From positions 186,001 through 250,000 of the forward strand of contig CAIYLG010000052.1 of assembly GCA_903927025.1 (NCBI GenBank): a stretch of 64,000 bases of DNA. Direction: 5' to 3'. Below the pieces are notes generated by a model. That model did not search any database. It had not been told where the DNA came from and saw only the letters and a list, made by a program, of their open reading frames with translations. Source of the DNA: an uncultured Armatimonadota bacterium (GTDB lineage Bacteria; Armatimonadota; Fimbriimonadia; Fimbriimonadales; Fimbriimonadaceae). The position numbers were made by a program, and so were the translations under genes. Below, piece by piece: positions 27,897 to 36,780 of the stretch. Positions within the stretch are counted from its first letter, which is position 1; each line of letters opens with the position of its first letter.

Positions 27897-28889
27897 TCAG
27901 AAATCGTCGTCGTCATCGTCGTCGAGCGTGTCGAGCGAGCGGTAGCCACCCTTAGGCGGCTTGAGCTCAAGACCGTGCTCTACGAGCTTGTCTCGAACCT
28001 CAAGAAGCGACTTCTTGCCGAAGCCTCGAATCGCCGTAAGGTCAGATTCGGTAGCCACTGCTAGATTCTTGAGAGTGAGGATGCCGGCACGTCGCAGGCA
28101 GTTGAACGTTCGCTGTGAGAAGTCCAGCTCTTCAATTCGAAGATCCGGCACATTCTTTAGCAGCTCATCGTTGCTCTCTTCGTCGATGTCGAGATCGGCC
28201 TCAAAGCCTGCCTCGCCAAGATCAAAGAACATCCGGAAGTACTTATCCAGAATGTGAGCGGACTGCGAAAGCGCATCGTTAGGTCGAACAGTTCCGTTGG
28301 TCCAGATATCCAGAACCAATCGCTCATAGTCCGTTCGCATACCCACACGGGTCTGCTCGACGGTGTAGTTCACCTTCTTGACAGGGGTGTACTGAGAACC
28401 AGTCGGGATAACTCCGATGATTCCTCGGTACTTCTCCTGCTTCTCAGGAAGAACGTAGCCTGCTCCCCAGCCGATGTAAAGCTCGATGGCGAGCGTTACG
28501 TTGGGGTCGCTGATGGTAGCGATATAGACCTCAGGGTTGACGACTTCAAGGCCTTCTGGGCAGATGATGTCGGCACCGGTCACTCGACCTGGTCCCTTTA
28601 CGTCAATTCGTACAACCTGCTCCTCGAAGGGGCCCTCGCCGTTGGATCGGATGGCGACGTCCTTGAGGTTGAGCAGAAGCTCTGTCGTGTCTTCCTTAAC
28701 TCCGGCAATCGGTGCGAACTCGTGGAAAACCTTATCGATGCGAATCGCGGCGATAGCGGCGCCCTGGATCGAGCTTAGGAGGACGCGGCGAAGGGCATTG
28801 CCGATCGTCTGTCCGTAGCCCCTCTCAAGTGGCTCGAGAACGAACTTTCCGTATTCCTGTTGGAGGTCAAGGGTGGATATGTGTGGCAT
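27897..28889 (-). CDS. rpoA: DNA-directed RNA polymerase subunit alpha
   Basis: 330 residues from the ATG at 28889; a longer frame to 28934 would add a non-conserved stretch. The N-terminal domain, with LEPLERGYGQTIGNALRRVLLSS, drives dimerisation and beta/beta' assembly. The C-terminal domain, with LDFSQRTFNCLRRAGI and GFGKKSLLEVRDKL, contacts UP elements and activators. It ends in a very acidic DDDDDDDF-type tail, unusual in degree. Lies between rpsK and rplQ. Confidence 0.98.
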   Translation of the reverse strand: MPHISTLDLQQEYGKFVLEPLERGYGQTIGNALRRVLLSSIQGAAIAAIRIDKVFHEFAPIAGVKEDTTELLLNLKDVAIRSNGEGPFEEQVVRIDVKGPGRVTGADIICPEGLEVVNPEVYIATISDPNVTLAIELYIGWGAGYVLPEKQEKYRGIIGVIPTGSQYTPVKKVNYTVEQTRVGMRTDYERLVLDIWTNGTVRPNDALSQSAHILDKYFRMFFDLGEAGFEADLDIDEESNDELLKNVPDLRIEELDFSQRTFNCLRRAGILTLKNLAVATESDLTAIRGFGKKSLLEVRDKLVEHGLELKPPKGGYRSLDTLDDDDDDDF

Positions 28890-28954
28890 GATTTCTTTTG
28901 CGCGCCCCGCTCCCGGGACGCTGGGTGGCGGCATCCCCTACTAGGGATCCGCTC

Positions 28955-29347
28955 TTAGACACGGCGTCGCTTCGGAGGTCGGCAACCGTTGTGCGGCACC
29001 GGAGTGACATCGCAGATGCTCGTCACATCAAGACCAGAAGCCTGCAGCGCTCGAATGGCGGTCTCTCGACCTGAGCCTGGACCCTTCACCTGAACGTCGA
29101 CTCTTCGAAGGCCATGCTCCTGCGCCAGTCGGCTCGCCTTGTCGGCGGCCACCTGAGCGGCGAATGGAGTGCCCTTTCGGGAGCCCTTGAAGTTGACGTT
29201 GCCGGCGCTTGCCCAGGAAATCGTGTTGCCCTGGGGATCGGTGATCGTAACCAGCGTGTTGTTGAACGACGCGTGGATGTGCGCAACACCAACCGGGATG
29301 TTCTTGCGCTCCTTCTGTTTGCCCTTCTGTACTTGCTTTCGTGCCAT
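28955..29347 (-). CDS. rpsK: 30S ribosomal protein S11
   Basis: 130 residues. [32 protein letters not shown] and the C-terminal [18 protein letters not shown] are diagnostic. Lines the mRNA exit platform of the 30S subunit with S7. Directly precedes rpoA here; the rpsD gene that often sits between them is absent. Confidence 0.98.
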   Translation of the reverse strand: MARKQVQKGKQKERKNIPVGVAHIHASFNNTLVTITDPQGNTISWASAGNVNFKGSRKGTPFAAQVAADKASRLAQEHGLRRVDVQVKGPGSGRETAIRALQASGLDVTSICDVTPVPHNGCRPPKRRRV

Positions 29348-29369
29348 GTTTTGTGGGTGCCCGGCCCCA

Positions 29370-29406
29370 GCCCCAGGCGAAGAACGGTTCGTTCTTCGCC
29401 TGGGGC
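29370..29406 (-). promoter_or_regulatory. 17-bp perfect hairpin between rpsM and rpsK
   Basis: GCCCCAGGCGAAGAACG pairs with CGTTCTTCGCCTGGGGC across a 3-nt loop, inside the 73-bp gap between two co-transcribed ribosomal protein genes. No T-run follows on the minus strand, so it is probably not an intrinsic terminator. It may be an RNase III site, an mRNA stabiliser or a binding site for an autoregulatory ribosomal protein. Confidence 0.55.
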
Positions 29407-29420
29407 CAGAAGCCTAATCT

Positions 29421-29798
29421 TTACTTCTTCGCCTTCTTCTTTCCGGCGACTGTCTTCGGCTTGCCCTTTCGTGTTCGAGCGTTGTGCCGAGTGTTCTGCC
29501 CCCGAGTCGGGAGGCCTCGTCGATGGCGAAGGCCACGGTAGCAGCCGATCTCCATCAATCGTCGAATGTTGCCATTGACTTCTCGGCGGAGGTCTCCCTC
29601 AACCTGGAAATCGCGGTCCAGGATCTCACGGAGTCGTCCGATCTCGGTTTCGGTCAGATCCTTGACCTTCGTTCGAGGGTCAATGCCAGCTTTTTCAACG
29701 AGCTCGTGCACGTTGTGCTTTCCAATTCCGTAGAGGACTGGCAGTGCGTACAACACTGCTTTCTCGCGAGGGAGGTCGATACCTGCAATTCTTGCCAT
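29421..29798 (-). CDS. rpsM: 30S ribosomal protein S13
   Basis: 125 residues. Starts [13 protein letters not shown], has the [17 protein letters not shown] helix-hairpin and ends [31 protein letters not shown]-like (basic tail touching the A- and P-site tRNAs). Preceded by rpmJ at 35 bp. Confidence 0.98.
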   Translation of the reverse strand: MARIAGIDLPREKAVLYALPVLYGIGKHNVHELVEKAGIDPRTKVKDLTETEIGRLREILDRDFQVEGDLRREVNGNIRRLMEIGCYRGLRHRRGLPTRGQNTRHNARTRKGKPKTVAGKKKAKK

Positions 29799-29833
29799 GC
29801 TTTAAATTCTCTTCCTAACTGTTTCCTGGCGTA

Positions 29834-29947
29834 TCAGCCCTGGCGCTGCTTGTGCTTCGGCACTTCGCAAATCACCCGCACTACACCATTGCGCTTGATG
29901 ATTTTGCACTTGTCGCAAATTTTTTTGACGCTGGCTCTAACTTTCAT
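29834..29947 (-). CDS. rpmJ: 50S ribosomal protein L36
   Basis: 37-codon gene. The product begins [19 protein letters not shown] and ends [13 protein letters not shown]. The zinc ligands C11, C14, C27 and H32 (C-x2-C-x12-C-x4-H) are all kept, so this is the zinc-containing form. It starts the rpmJ-rpsM-rpsK-rpoA-rplQ block; infA, commonly just upstream, is not there. Confidence 0.97.
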   Translation of the reverse strand: MKVRASVKKICDKCKIIKRNGVVRVICEVPKHKQRQG

Positions 29948-30481
29948 ATCAATTTCGCCTGTTTGGTCCGTCTCTTTAAAAGAGACCCGGTTTTGGATTT
30001 CCCATAACCGGCAACTTCCGCTGTCTGACGCAAGAGAGAATAATACCCAACTCTCAGCCGGTCGGGCAACCCTGGGAAGGGATTCTTGTGCGTGTCGCGG
30101 ATTTGCGCGACGATCGCGGCAGTTGTGTCCTCTAGTTTAGCCGCTTTAAAGGCTGCTGGATGCCCAGCAGCCGGCCCAGGTTATCCTCAGCTCTCGCGTC
30201 ATTCGAGAATGGTGGCTTATCGGATCGGGATAGGTAGTGCTTCGTTCGGCTGAATGTTGGTCGTCGCTTCCAACTGTCCCTTGCCTCCAAATTTACTCTC
30301 GCTGCGAACTAACGCTCACCACTTCGCTGATCATGCCAGAGGTGGAAGTGAGAATGAATGCGTAGTCAAGCGACAGCTGAATGTGACGACCAACCCAAAA
30401 TCATGCAACAACCTATGGATCTCCATCCGATAGTCACGGCCGCAACGAAGCAACGGGTGTCGTGCTTCCCGGCCCCGCGCG
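29948..30481. other. 534-bp intergenic region upstream of the ribosomal block
   Basis: Apart from the candidate promoter at 30040-30069 I see no gene here. A GTCTCT/AGAGAC hairpin (29970-29986) lies in the rpmJ leader. GTTGGTCGTC near 30256 and GACGACCAAC near 30386 form a spaced inverted repeat, and CACTTC/GAAGTG pair near 30320-30350. No infA or tRNA could be found. Confidence 0.5.
30040..30069 (-). promoter_or_regulatory. Candidate sigma-70-type promoter for rpmJ-rplQ
   Basis: Read on the minus strand: TTGCCC, an 18-bp spacer, then TATTAT, about 95 bp upstream of the rpmJ start. Good -10 match, fair -35 match. No experimental support. Confidence 0.45.
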
Positions 30482-31816
30482 TTAGCGCGGAAACTTGGTC
30501 CAGGGTTGGTTCGGGATATCCCGAAGAAACGGCATCAGGTTGCTCTGCCCGGCATGGCTCTTGAAATAACTGGCAGCGCTGAAGGTGCTGCTGTCGGAGA
30601 AACCCATCTTTCCCCAGAAGCTCATCTTCGAAACCATCGCGGCATCCACCACTTTGGTGTTCACGGCTCCCGCAAGAGCGCCATCTATTCGACCACACAG
30701 GGTTCGGTCGCTGGCACCCTTGGTTTGGTTTGGCTGGTCAAAGGTATCTGCCAGAAAAGTCTTGGCCAAGTCCACGGTGACCTTCCCCTCATTCTGTTTG
30801 AGCAGATAGTTCCAACGTGCCCGGCGCGCCTCACATCCATTAGAACTCGGATCTGCGTTCCAGCCACCAGGCACCTCCGTTGCAATGAGGTTTGGGTCCT
30901 CGGGGAAGTTGCTGCCCACGAAGTAGCCGTCCGTTTTGACGAGCGAAATCATGTTCTTCAGACCCAACTCAAGCTTTCCGATCTGATTCGTCTTGGTATC
31001 GCCGATGAGCCAAGTGTTGGCATAGCCACCGTTGTTGCCTTCCTTGAAGATGCGAATGACGTCGCTGACCGAATTGGAATACTGAATCGCCTTTCGCATT
31101 CGCATAAATTCGGGGACGCCTTTCGGGTCAAACCCAGAGAATCCAGAGATCGTGGTTTCACAAAGCACCATTCCGGCCGAGTTGATGGCAAAGTCGCTTC
31201 CACTGTGGATGAATCCGCAAAACGCGTCCATCTCCACTCGGTTCCCGTGAATCGGGGTGATGTCGAGAATCGTGTTGCAGCGCTGGCCCATCACATAGTC
31301 CCACCACAGGTTGTGACCCATCACGATCTTTCCGCCTTTGGTCGTTGAACCCGTCGCAATAAATGCGCTACAGGAGGTTCTTGTTGTGCCGACCTGCTTG
31401 CCCGATTTGAGGGAATCCAAATAGGGTGCGTAGTAGTCCTTTAGCTCGATGTAGGCGTTGTAGGCCAGCACGTCCCATGTGTCGTAGTGGTAGCCCTTCG
31501 CAGCCAGACCCTCTGCCTGCCCCTCGATTTCTTGCTGGTACTCGGCGTCTAGCTTCTGCCAGAAAATCTCTTTGGCCGCCTTTCGAGCCCATGCCCAGTC
31601 GTAGGGTGTGCCGGTAAAGCTGAGTTTGAGCGCCTTGTGGGCGTTGTCAATCTCTGCCGCCTCCAAGGTGCCGTACTGGTAGCCGATATCCCTTGGCTTT
31701 CCGACCAGATGCAGGTTAATCCAGCCGTTCTCGTCGATACGGGTTGCACCCGCCATTCTTGCGGTGTGGGAACGGGATGTTAAAAGTGCAACCAGACCAG
31801 TCAGAAGCAGGCTCAT
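30482..31816 (-). CDS. Ntn-hydrolase, C45 / phospholipase B-like family
   Basis: 444 residues with a short N-terminal hydrophobic segment (probable signal peptide, cleaved near TSRSHTARMA). The block TSCSAFIATGSTTKGGKIVMGHN around residue 148 looks like the autoprocessing site of C45 acyltransferases and phospholipase B-like proteins, with the Cys (or its neighbour) becoming the N-terminal nucleophile. Later segments DITPIHGNRVEMDAFCGFIHSGSDFAIN and CETTISGF are typical of the AAT/PLBD beta-sheet core. The substrate could be an acyl amide or lipid; I cannot tell. Divergent from the MFS-HEAT gene with 75 bp between starts. Confidence 0.7.
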   Translation of the reverse strand: MSLLLTGLVALLTSRSHTARMAGATRIDENGWINLHLVGKPRDIGYQYGTLEAAEIDNAHKALKLSFTGTPYDWAWARKAAKEIFWQKLDAEYQQEIEGQAEGLAAKGYHYDTWDVLAYNAYIELKDYYAPYLDSLKSGKQVGTTRTSCSAFIATGSTTKGGKIVMGHNLWWDYVMGQRCNTILDITPIHGNRVEMDAFCGFIHSGSDFAINSAGMVLCETTISGFSGFDPKGVPEFMRMRKAIQYSNSVSDVIRIFKEGNNGGYANTWLIGDTKTNQIGKLELGLKNMISLVKTDGYFVGSNFPEDPNLIATEVPGGWNADPSSNGCEARRARWNYLLKQNEGKVTVDLAKTFLADTFDQPNQTKGASDRTLCGRIDGALAGAVNTKVVDAAMVSKMSFWGKMGFSDSSTFSAASYFKSHAGQSNLMPFLRDIPNQPWTKFPR

Positions 31817-31891
31817 CGAAACATCTTACAGCTTTCAATAACCGTTCCAGACGGCTACAATTCTCTAACCCGTCGCGGGCTCTCAATTAAA

Positions 31892-34213
31892 GTGGCCGCC
31901 AATCGCCTAGACAACCTCCGAAGCCTCCGACTTGCCAATGCCGATAGTTCTGTCGCTACCGCGTTTGGCACCCTCGTGTCCGGCGCTTTTCTCGTCGGAT
32001 TCATTCAGCGGCTGGGCGGTTCGGACCTGTGGATTGGCCTGCTGACTGCAATTCCCAATCTGGTGGGCATTCTGCAGATTCCGGGTGCTATCTGGGGCCG
32101 CAGCTTTGGATCCTATAAGCGCTTCGTGATGCCGGGCGGATTGATCTGGCGGGCGATGTACGCCCCACTTGTCGTCCTGCCGTTCCTTCCCATCCCCAAC
32201 GCCGCCAAACTCACCGTCCTGACGATATGCGTGCTCGTAGCCTCTGTCTCGTCGATGATCGTCAACCCGATCTATAACGACTGGCTGGCCGAGATGGTCC
32301 CTGCAAACTCGCGTGGCTTTTACTTTAGTCGCCGCAACGCGATTTGTACTGCTGTGGGTGCGATCGTCGGCATTCTCGGTGCGGTCGTCCTAGATCAGAT
32401 CCGAACCGCGAAGCATGACGACCTCGCCTTTTCGGTGATCTTTGGTGCCGGCATTATTTGTGCCGCCCTCAGCATGAGCTTCTTTCTGCGAATGCAGGAT
32501 CTGCCTCGAATCAACCCTGTCCGGCAGAATCTCCGCGAGGGCATTCGTGCCATTGGCGCCCCGTTTGGCGATCAGCACTACCGAAACGTGCTCATCTTTC
32601 TGGCAGTGGCCACCTTTGGCCAAACGTTCGCTGGCAACTTTTACTTTGCTTTCGGCAGAGAGACGTTGTCCCTCAGCTTTGTGGTCCTCGTTGGTGCCAC
32701 CACGGTGCAGGCGGTTGGCCAGGTGCTTTCCGCGAAGTTCTGGGGGTTCCTCTCAGATAAGTACGGCAACAAGCCGTCGCTGATTCTCGCCGGACTTGGA
32801 TTGGCGCTGAATCCGTTGCCCTGGGTTTTCTGCATTCCCCACCACACGATGTTCAACGAGTGGCTGCTGATTATCAGCAGCTTCTTCATGGGCATCTTCT
32901 GGAGCGGGGTCAACATTTGCCAGTTCAACATGATGCTGGCCACCGCCAACCCAGATGACCGTGCAAACTACATCGGCTCGGGAATGACAGTCACCGCGAT
33001 TTTGGGCGGAATCAGTCCCCTGATGGGTGCATTCCTGATGGCGGCGCTTCGATCTCACGGTTCTCCGGAAATCGCATACAAGATCGTCTTCATCGTTGGC
33101 TCCGTGATTCGAGTCGTTGCTGTTTTCTGCCTCGCTCCAGTTAAGGAAGAGGGCTCGTCCGGTGTGCTCACTACCTGGCGAGACCTTCGCACCGTGACCC
33201 CGCGCGGCATCCGGGCGATGCGAAGTCTCAGTCGTACCTCGGATGCTAGTGAAAGGGAAGAGGCGATCGAGCGCGTGGGCGAAGAGGGGACGTCGCTTGC
33301 ATCCGACGACATCATTAAGGCACTCCATGATCCGTTACCTAGGGTTCGCCGCCAGGCCGCTGCCGCCCTCGCGCGCTTGAAGGATCCAAGAGCGTCCATT
33401 GAGCTCATTCACCAAATTGAAGATCACCCCGATCTCCTCGAAGAGGAGACGATCTGGGCGCTGGGAATTCTGGGAGATCCTGCCGCCGCACCTGCCCTCA
33501 TTCGTACGCTGGAGAGCCCGCGTCCGCTCCTGAGACGTGCCGCCGCCAGCGCGCTCGGGCGAATCGGGGCGAGCGAAGGCTCTGGTGTCAACGATGCTCT
33601 CAACCGCGCGGCCGCGGACCCGAACGATCCGGATCTCCGCCGTGCTGCTCTTCAGGCGTTGAGGTGGCTCGGGTCCCAGAATTCAGGATCGGTGATCTGC
33701 GAGGCCCTGCATGATCCGCTTCCCAGTGTTCGAATCGCCGCCGCCGAAGCCGTCGCTGAGCTCAATATTACGGAAGCGGCGCCGGATCTGCGCCAAGCAA
33801 TCGAGCGATTCTCAGATGAAGCCAGCAGCGAGGCTGCCTATGCCCTTGGGGTCGTCGGCACGATCGACGACCTGCCCATGATTCTTGCCGAAGCAAATGA
33901 ATGTCGGTCTATGATCACCCGCCGAAGGTGCCTCTTGGGCGTCGCCCGAGTCTTGGATGTCGAGCAGGCAACTTATCAGCTCTTCCTCAAAGAGGGTATG
34001 GATCGTGACACCGCTCTCGTGGAGATGCTGAAGCCCATCACTCGGCGTTCCCAGCGAGTCCAGGTGGCCCTCCAGAGATACGCGGCCAATGACGAGGGGA
34101 ATGCCATCTCCGCGCTCCACAGCGCTACTGGATACGAGTGGCTCCTGCCTCTTGCCGCCAACCCTGTAGAGGAACTGTTCTTGGTTGCCGCGTGCGCCGT
34201 CGCCAAGCGATAG
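31892..34213 (+). CDS. MFS transporter fused to a C-terminal HEAT-repeat domain
   Basis: 773 residues from a GTG. Residues ~15-425 form 11-12 membrane helices of an MFS carrier (PGAIWGRSFGSYKRF is an A-motif-like loop, and WGFLSDKYGNKPSL is the clear one before helix 8). From ~440 to ~650 come at least five HEAT/PBS-lyase-type repeats (for example DDIIKALHDPLPRVRRQAAA, then DPAAAPALIRTLESPRPLLR). The last ~110 residues are helical and non-repetitive. HEAT domains bind proteins, so the tail may be a cytoplasmic sensor or docking platform. Substrate unknown. I see no frame break at the junction. Confidence 0.85.
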   Translation: MAANRLDNLRSLRLANADSSVATAFGTLVSGAFLVGFIQRLGGSDLWIGLLTAIPNLVGILQIPGAIWGRSFGSYKRFVMPGGLIWRAMYAPLVVLPFLPIPNAAKLTVLTICVLVASVSSMIVNPIYNDWLAEMVPANSRGFYFSRRNAICTAVGAIVGILGAVVLDQIRTAKHDDLAFSVIFGAGIICAALSMSFFLRMQDLPRINPVRQNLREGIRAIGAPFGDQHYRNVLIFLAVATFGQTFAGNFYFAFGRETLSLSFVVLVGATTVQAVGQVLSAKFWGFLSDKYGNKPSLILAGLGLALNPLPWVFCIPHHTMFNEWLLIISSFFMGIFWSGVNICQFNMMLATANPDDRANYIGSGMTVTAILGGISPLMGAFLMAALRSHGSPEIAYKIVFIVGSVIRVVAVFCLAPVKEEGSSGVLTTWRDLRTVTPRGIRAMRSLSRTSDASEREEAIERVGEEGTSLASDDIIKALHDPLPRVRRQAAAALARLKDPRASIELIHQIEDHPDLLEEETIWALGILGDPAAAPALIRTLESPRPLLRRAAASALGRIGASEGSGVNDALNRAAADPNDPDLRRAALQALRWLGSQNSGSVICEALHDPLPSVRIAAAEAVAELNITEAAPDLRQAIERFSDEASSEAAYALGVVGTIDDLPMILAEANECRSMITRRRCLLGVARVLDVEQATYQLFLKEGMDRDTALVEMLKPITRRSQRVQVALQRYAANDEGNAISALHSATGYEWLLPLAANPVEELFLVAACAVAKR

Positions 34214-34215
34214 CC

Positions 34216-35175
34216 CTAGCGAGTCAAAAGCGCCGTAAACATCGCATCCAAAACTAACCCTGCGGAACCGTTGGCCACGATTCTGCGGTGTGCCTCAATC
34301 ATGCGCTGCGTCCAACCTTGCGGACAGCTGGGTTCGCGTGCGAAGTAAAGGGCCAGGGCGTCAATAGCCTCGGCATTCGCGGCTCGTGCGCCGCCAGGAA
34401 CTACCTTTTGAAAGCTCTCCAGAATCCCCGAGAACTCCTCAGAGACCACTAAGGCCTCGCTGGCGCGACGTGTTGGCAGCTTCTGTGCAAACGCAAGCAG
34501 TCGGTCGTACTGATCCTTGCGGTCCAGCACCGTTCTCAAGCGGCCGGGCGCACCGGAGGCAAATCGAATCTCTTCAGGGGTCGCTTCCGGGAATGAGAGA
34601 AGCAAATCCTTTTCCAGCGGTACTTCACAGGCAACTGCAAGGCATCGCGACAGGATGGTGGCAGGCAAAGACCCAACCGAGTCCGTGGTGAGGATCATCT
34701 TTGCAAAGGCGGGAGGCTCCTCCAGCGTCTTCAGGAGGGCGTTGCAAGAGGCCCCATTCATTCGGTCCGATTCAAATAGGATCGCCACCTTGTGTCTGGC
34801 GCGAAGGGGAGGGGTTCGGAAGAAGTCCAAAAGCGGGACTGGGTCGTCAGGCTTTTTGTTGCTCGGCTCGGTGATATCGCGATTCATAATCATCCGGCTT
34901 GGGCCAGATGGAGCGATCGTCAGCAAATCCGCGCAGGTGCCACGGTCCAGCGAGCTGCATGTTCGGCACTCGCCGCAGGCACCCGCCGGGGTTGGGTTCG
35001 TGCAGAGCCACATCTGGGCAAGTATGCTCGCCAGTTCCGACTTGCCGGCGCCTTGGGGGCCGTAAAGCAAAATCGCGTGATTGCCGCTCTCCTCAAGGGA
35101 GATCCTGCGGATCACGTGTTTGGCTGAAGCCAGGCCAATGAGGCCATCGAGCCTAGAAGCGGTGGAACTGCTCAA
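34216..35175 (-). CDS. holB: DNA polymerase III subunit delta'
   Basis: 319 residues. Clamp-loader subunit. The Walker A LLYGPQGAGKSELA, a zinc module CGECRTC with a further upstream Cys, and the sensor region LLKTLEEPPAFAKMILTTD...ILSRC are present. The start is probably TTG at 35175, inside the last codons of the upstream darA gene (23-bp overlap); no ATG is available nearby in frame. The darA-holB order is the same as in Firmicutes. Confidence 0.9.
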   Translation of the reverse strand: MSSSTASRLDGLIGLASAKHVIRRISLEESGNHAILLYGPQGAGKSELASILAQMWLCTNPTPAGACGECRTCSSLDRGTCADLLTIAPSGPSRMIMNRDITEPSNKKPDDPVPLLDFFRTPPLRARHKVAILFESDRMNGASCNALLKTLEEPPAFAKMILTTDSVGSLPATILSRCLAVACEVPLEKDLLLSFPEATPEEIRFASGAPGRLRTVLDRKDQYDRLLAFAQKLPTRRASEALVVSEEFSGILESFQKVVPGGARAANAEAIDALALYFAREPSCPQGWTQRMIEAHRRIVANGSAGLVLDAMFTALLTR

Positions 35176-35482
35176 CGTTCATCACAAACATCACCGCGCC
35201 ACCGACGGGAACCTTGACCGGACTCGGAATAAAGGCACCAGGGGGCGCCGCTTCAAACGGCATCACATTGACGAGCTGTTCGCGGCTCTGCGAATTTTGC
35301 GCGATGACCTTTTGTAGCGAAGGAAGCTCTGCCTCCTCCACACCGATGAGGTAGGTCGTGTTGCCTTCACGCAGAAAGCCACCCGTAGAACCAATCACGG
35401 TGAACTTGAAACCCGCTTTCACAAGCTCATCAGTGACCCGGCCTTTATCCCGGTTGTGCACGATGCAGACGGCTAACTTCAC
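35153..35482 (-). CDS. darA: Cyclic di-AMP receptor-like protein (DarA/PstA family)
   Basis: 109 residues, full length. P-II-like fold; the DELVKAGFKFTVIGSTGGFLREGNTT segment (seen in part) is the c-di-AMP-binding signature of DarA/PstA. GTG start. Followed by holB with a 23-bp overlap, the same neighbour as in Bacillus. c-di-AMP binding is family knowledge; no diadenylate cyclase gene is in the window. Confidence 0.9.
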   Translation of the reverse strand: MKLAVCIVHNRDKGRVTDELVKAGFKFTVIGSTGGFLREGNTTYLIGVEEAELPSLQKVIAQNSQSREQLVNVMPFEAAPPGAFIPSPVKVPVGGAVMFVMNVEQFHRF

Positions 35483-35524
35483 GGCCCCATTATACGATGC
35501 CCCTGACCGGGAACGGTGTAAGGA

Positions 35525-36703
35525 TCAGTACAGCATATGATGCGCTCGCTCCGGTTCGAACGCAGAGGATTCTGCTCGAAACCGCTCGCGTATCTGTCCA
35601 AGGGGCGAAAGGCTGTCAATGGATTCCCGAACCCACGTATTTCCGGCGAGGATATCAATTGGCATCTTCACGAATTCGTACTCGTACGGTGGGGAACTCC
35701 ACCGGAAACCGTCTCCAGCCTGACGTCGTGCGCACTGCAATACCGCAACGTACGCAAGCACCGGCTCAAACGACTTTCGATCCACCACGTGGAGAAACGC
35801 CCCTTCGCAAAGGGTTTTCGCGTGCTTCTGGAAAGTCGGCTCAAACTGAATCGCTTGGAACCAAGCGCCGTGCAGCTTCAATGCGTTCAACTCATCGCAG
35901 AATCGCTGGCCGTGCAGAAATGGGGCGCCAAAGATTTCGAACGGCCGGGTGGTGCCTCGACCTTCGCTCAGATTGGTGGCTTCAAGCAAGCACCCTCCCG
36001 GGTAAACCACGGCGGTGTCCACTGTCGGCATATTGGGAGAAGGAAGTGCCCACGGAACACCGGTTTCATCGTGATAGAGACCACGGTCCCACCCCTGCAT
36101 CCGCTCCACCATTAGCTTCGACCTAGGAAAGAAGTTTTTTTGCAGGTAATGGGCAATCTCCCCAATCGTCATCCCATGCCGGATCGGCAATGGATACAGT
36201 CCCACAAAAGAGGCGAATTCAGCCGAGGTGATTGACCCTTCGGTTTGAGTTCCATCAATCGGGTTCGGACGATCCAGGATAAGAAGCTCAATGCCCAATG
36301 GTTCGCACGCCTTCAGGCAGAGCGCCATCGTCCAGATGAACGTGTAGTACTTGGCACCGACATCCTGCAGGTCGATCACAAGAACGTCGATCCCCGCCAG
36401 CATCTCGGGCGTCGGCTCTCGATGGGCTCCGTACAGACTGTGCAGCGCGAATTCCCGAGATGGGATATCCCCCGACTCCCACTCGATCATGTTGTCCTGA
36501 GTGTGTCCAAATAGGCCGTGCTGTGGGCCAAATACAGCCTTCAGGTGCAACCGCCCCGCGTGATGCTCTGCCAGGATGAGATCGAGAATATGGTGATAGT
36601 CGCGCGCCACCGTCGCCTGATTGCAAACCAGGCCGATGCTCCGACCATGTAGCGGCCTGAACTGATCCCGTCGCAGGCAGTCGAGCCCCGTGAGCGTCTG
36701 CAT
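35525..36703 (-). CDS. DUF1343 / NamZ-like exo-beta-N-acetylmuramidase domain protein
   Basis: 392 residues covering the whole DUF1343 fold: N-terminal GRSIGLVCNQATV and FGPQHGLFGHTQDN, the VLVIDLQDVGAKYYTFIWTM strand-helix, then DRPNPIDG and LYPLPIRHGMTIGEIA. Family members of the NamZ type release MurNAc from peptidoglycan fragments. Unlike the secreted Bacillus enzyme, this one starts directly at the domain with no signal peptide, so it is likely cytoplasmic and suited to recycling imported muropeptides. Divergent from nadA with 77 bp between starts. Confidence 0.9.
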   Translation of the reverse strand: MQTLTGLDCLRRDQFRPLHGRSIGLVCNQATVARDYHHILDLILAEHHAGRLHLKAVFGPQHGLFGHTQDNMIEWESGDIPSREFALHSLYGAHREPTPEMLAGIDVLVIDLQDVGAKYYTFIWTMALCLKACEPLGIELLILDRPNPIDGTQTEGSITSAEFASFVGLYPLPIRHGMTIGEIAHYLQKNFFPRSKLMVERMQGWDRGLYHDETGVPWALPSPNMPTVDTAVVYPGGCLLEATNLSEGRGTTRPFEIFGAPFLHGQRFCDELNALKLHGAWFQAIQFEPTFQKHAKTLCEGAFLHVVDRKSFEPVLAYVAVLQCARRQAGDGFRWSSPPYEYEFVKMPIDILAGNTWVRESIDSLSPLGQIRERFRAESSAFEPERAHHMLY

Positions 36704-36780
36704 TCTGGGTCGAGGTTACCTTGGCATTCTTCGGGCGAGCGAGGCGGATTGGTGCCTGCCTATCCCCCGTATAATAAGAC

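Noticed and set aside
29948-30481. infA upstream of rpmJ
   Set aside because: No frame on the minus strand gives an IF-1-like product.
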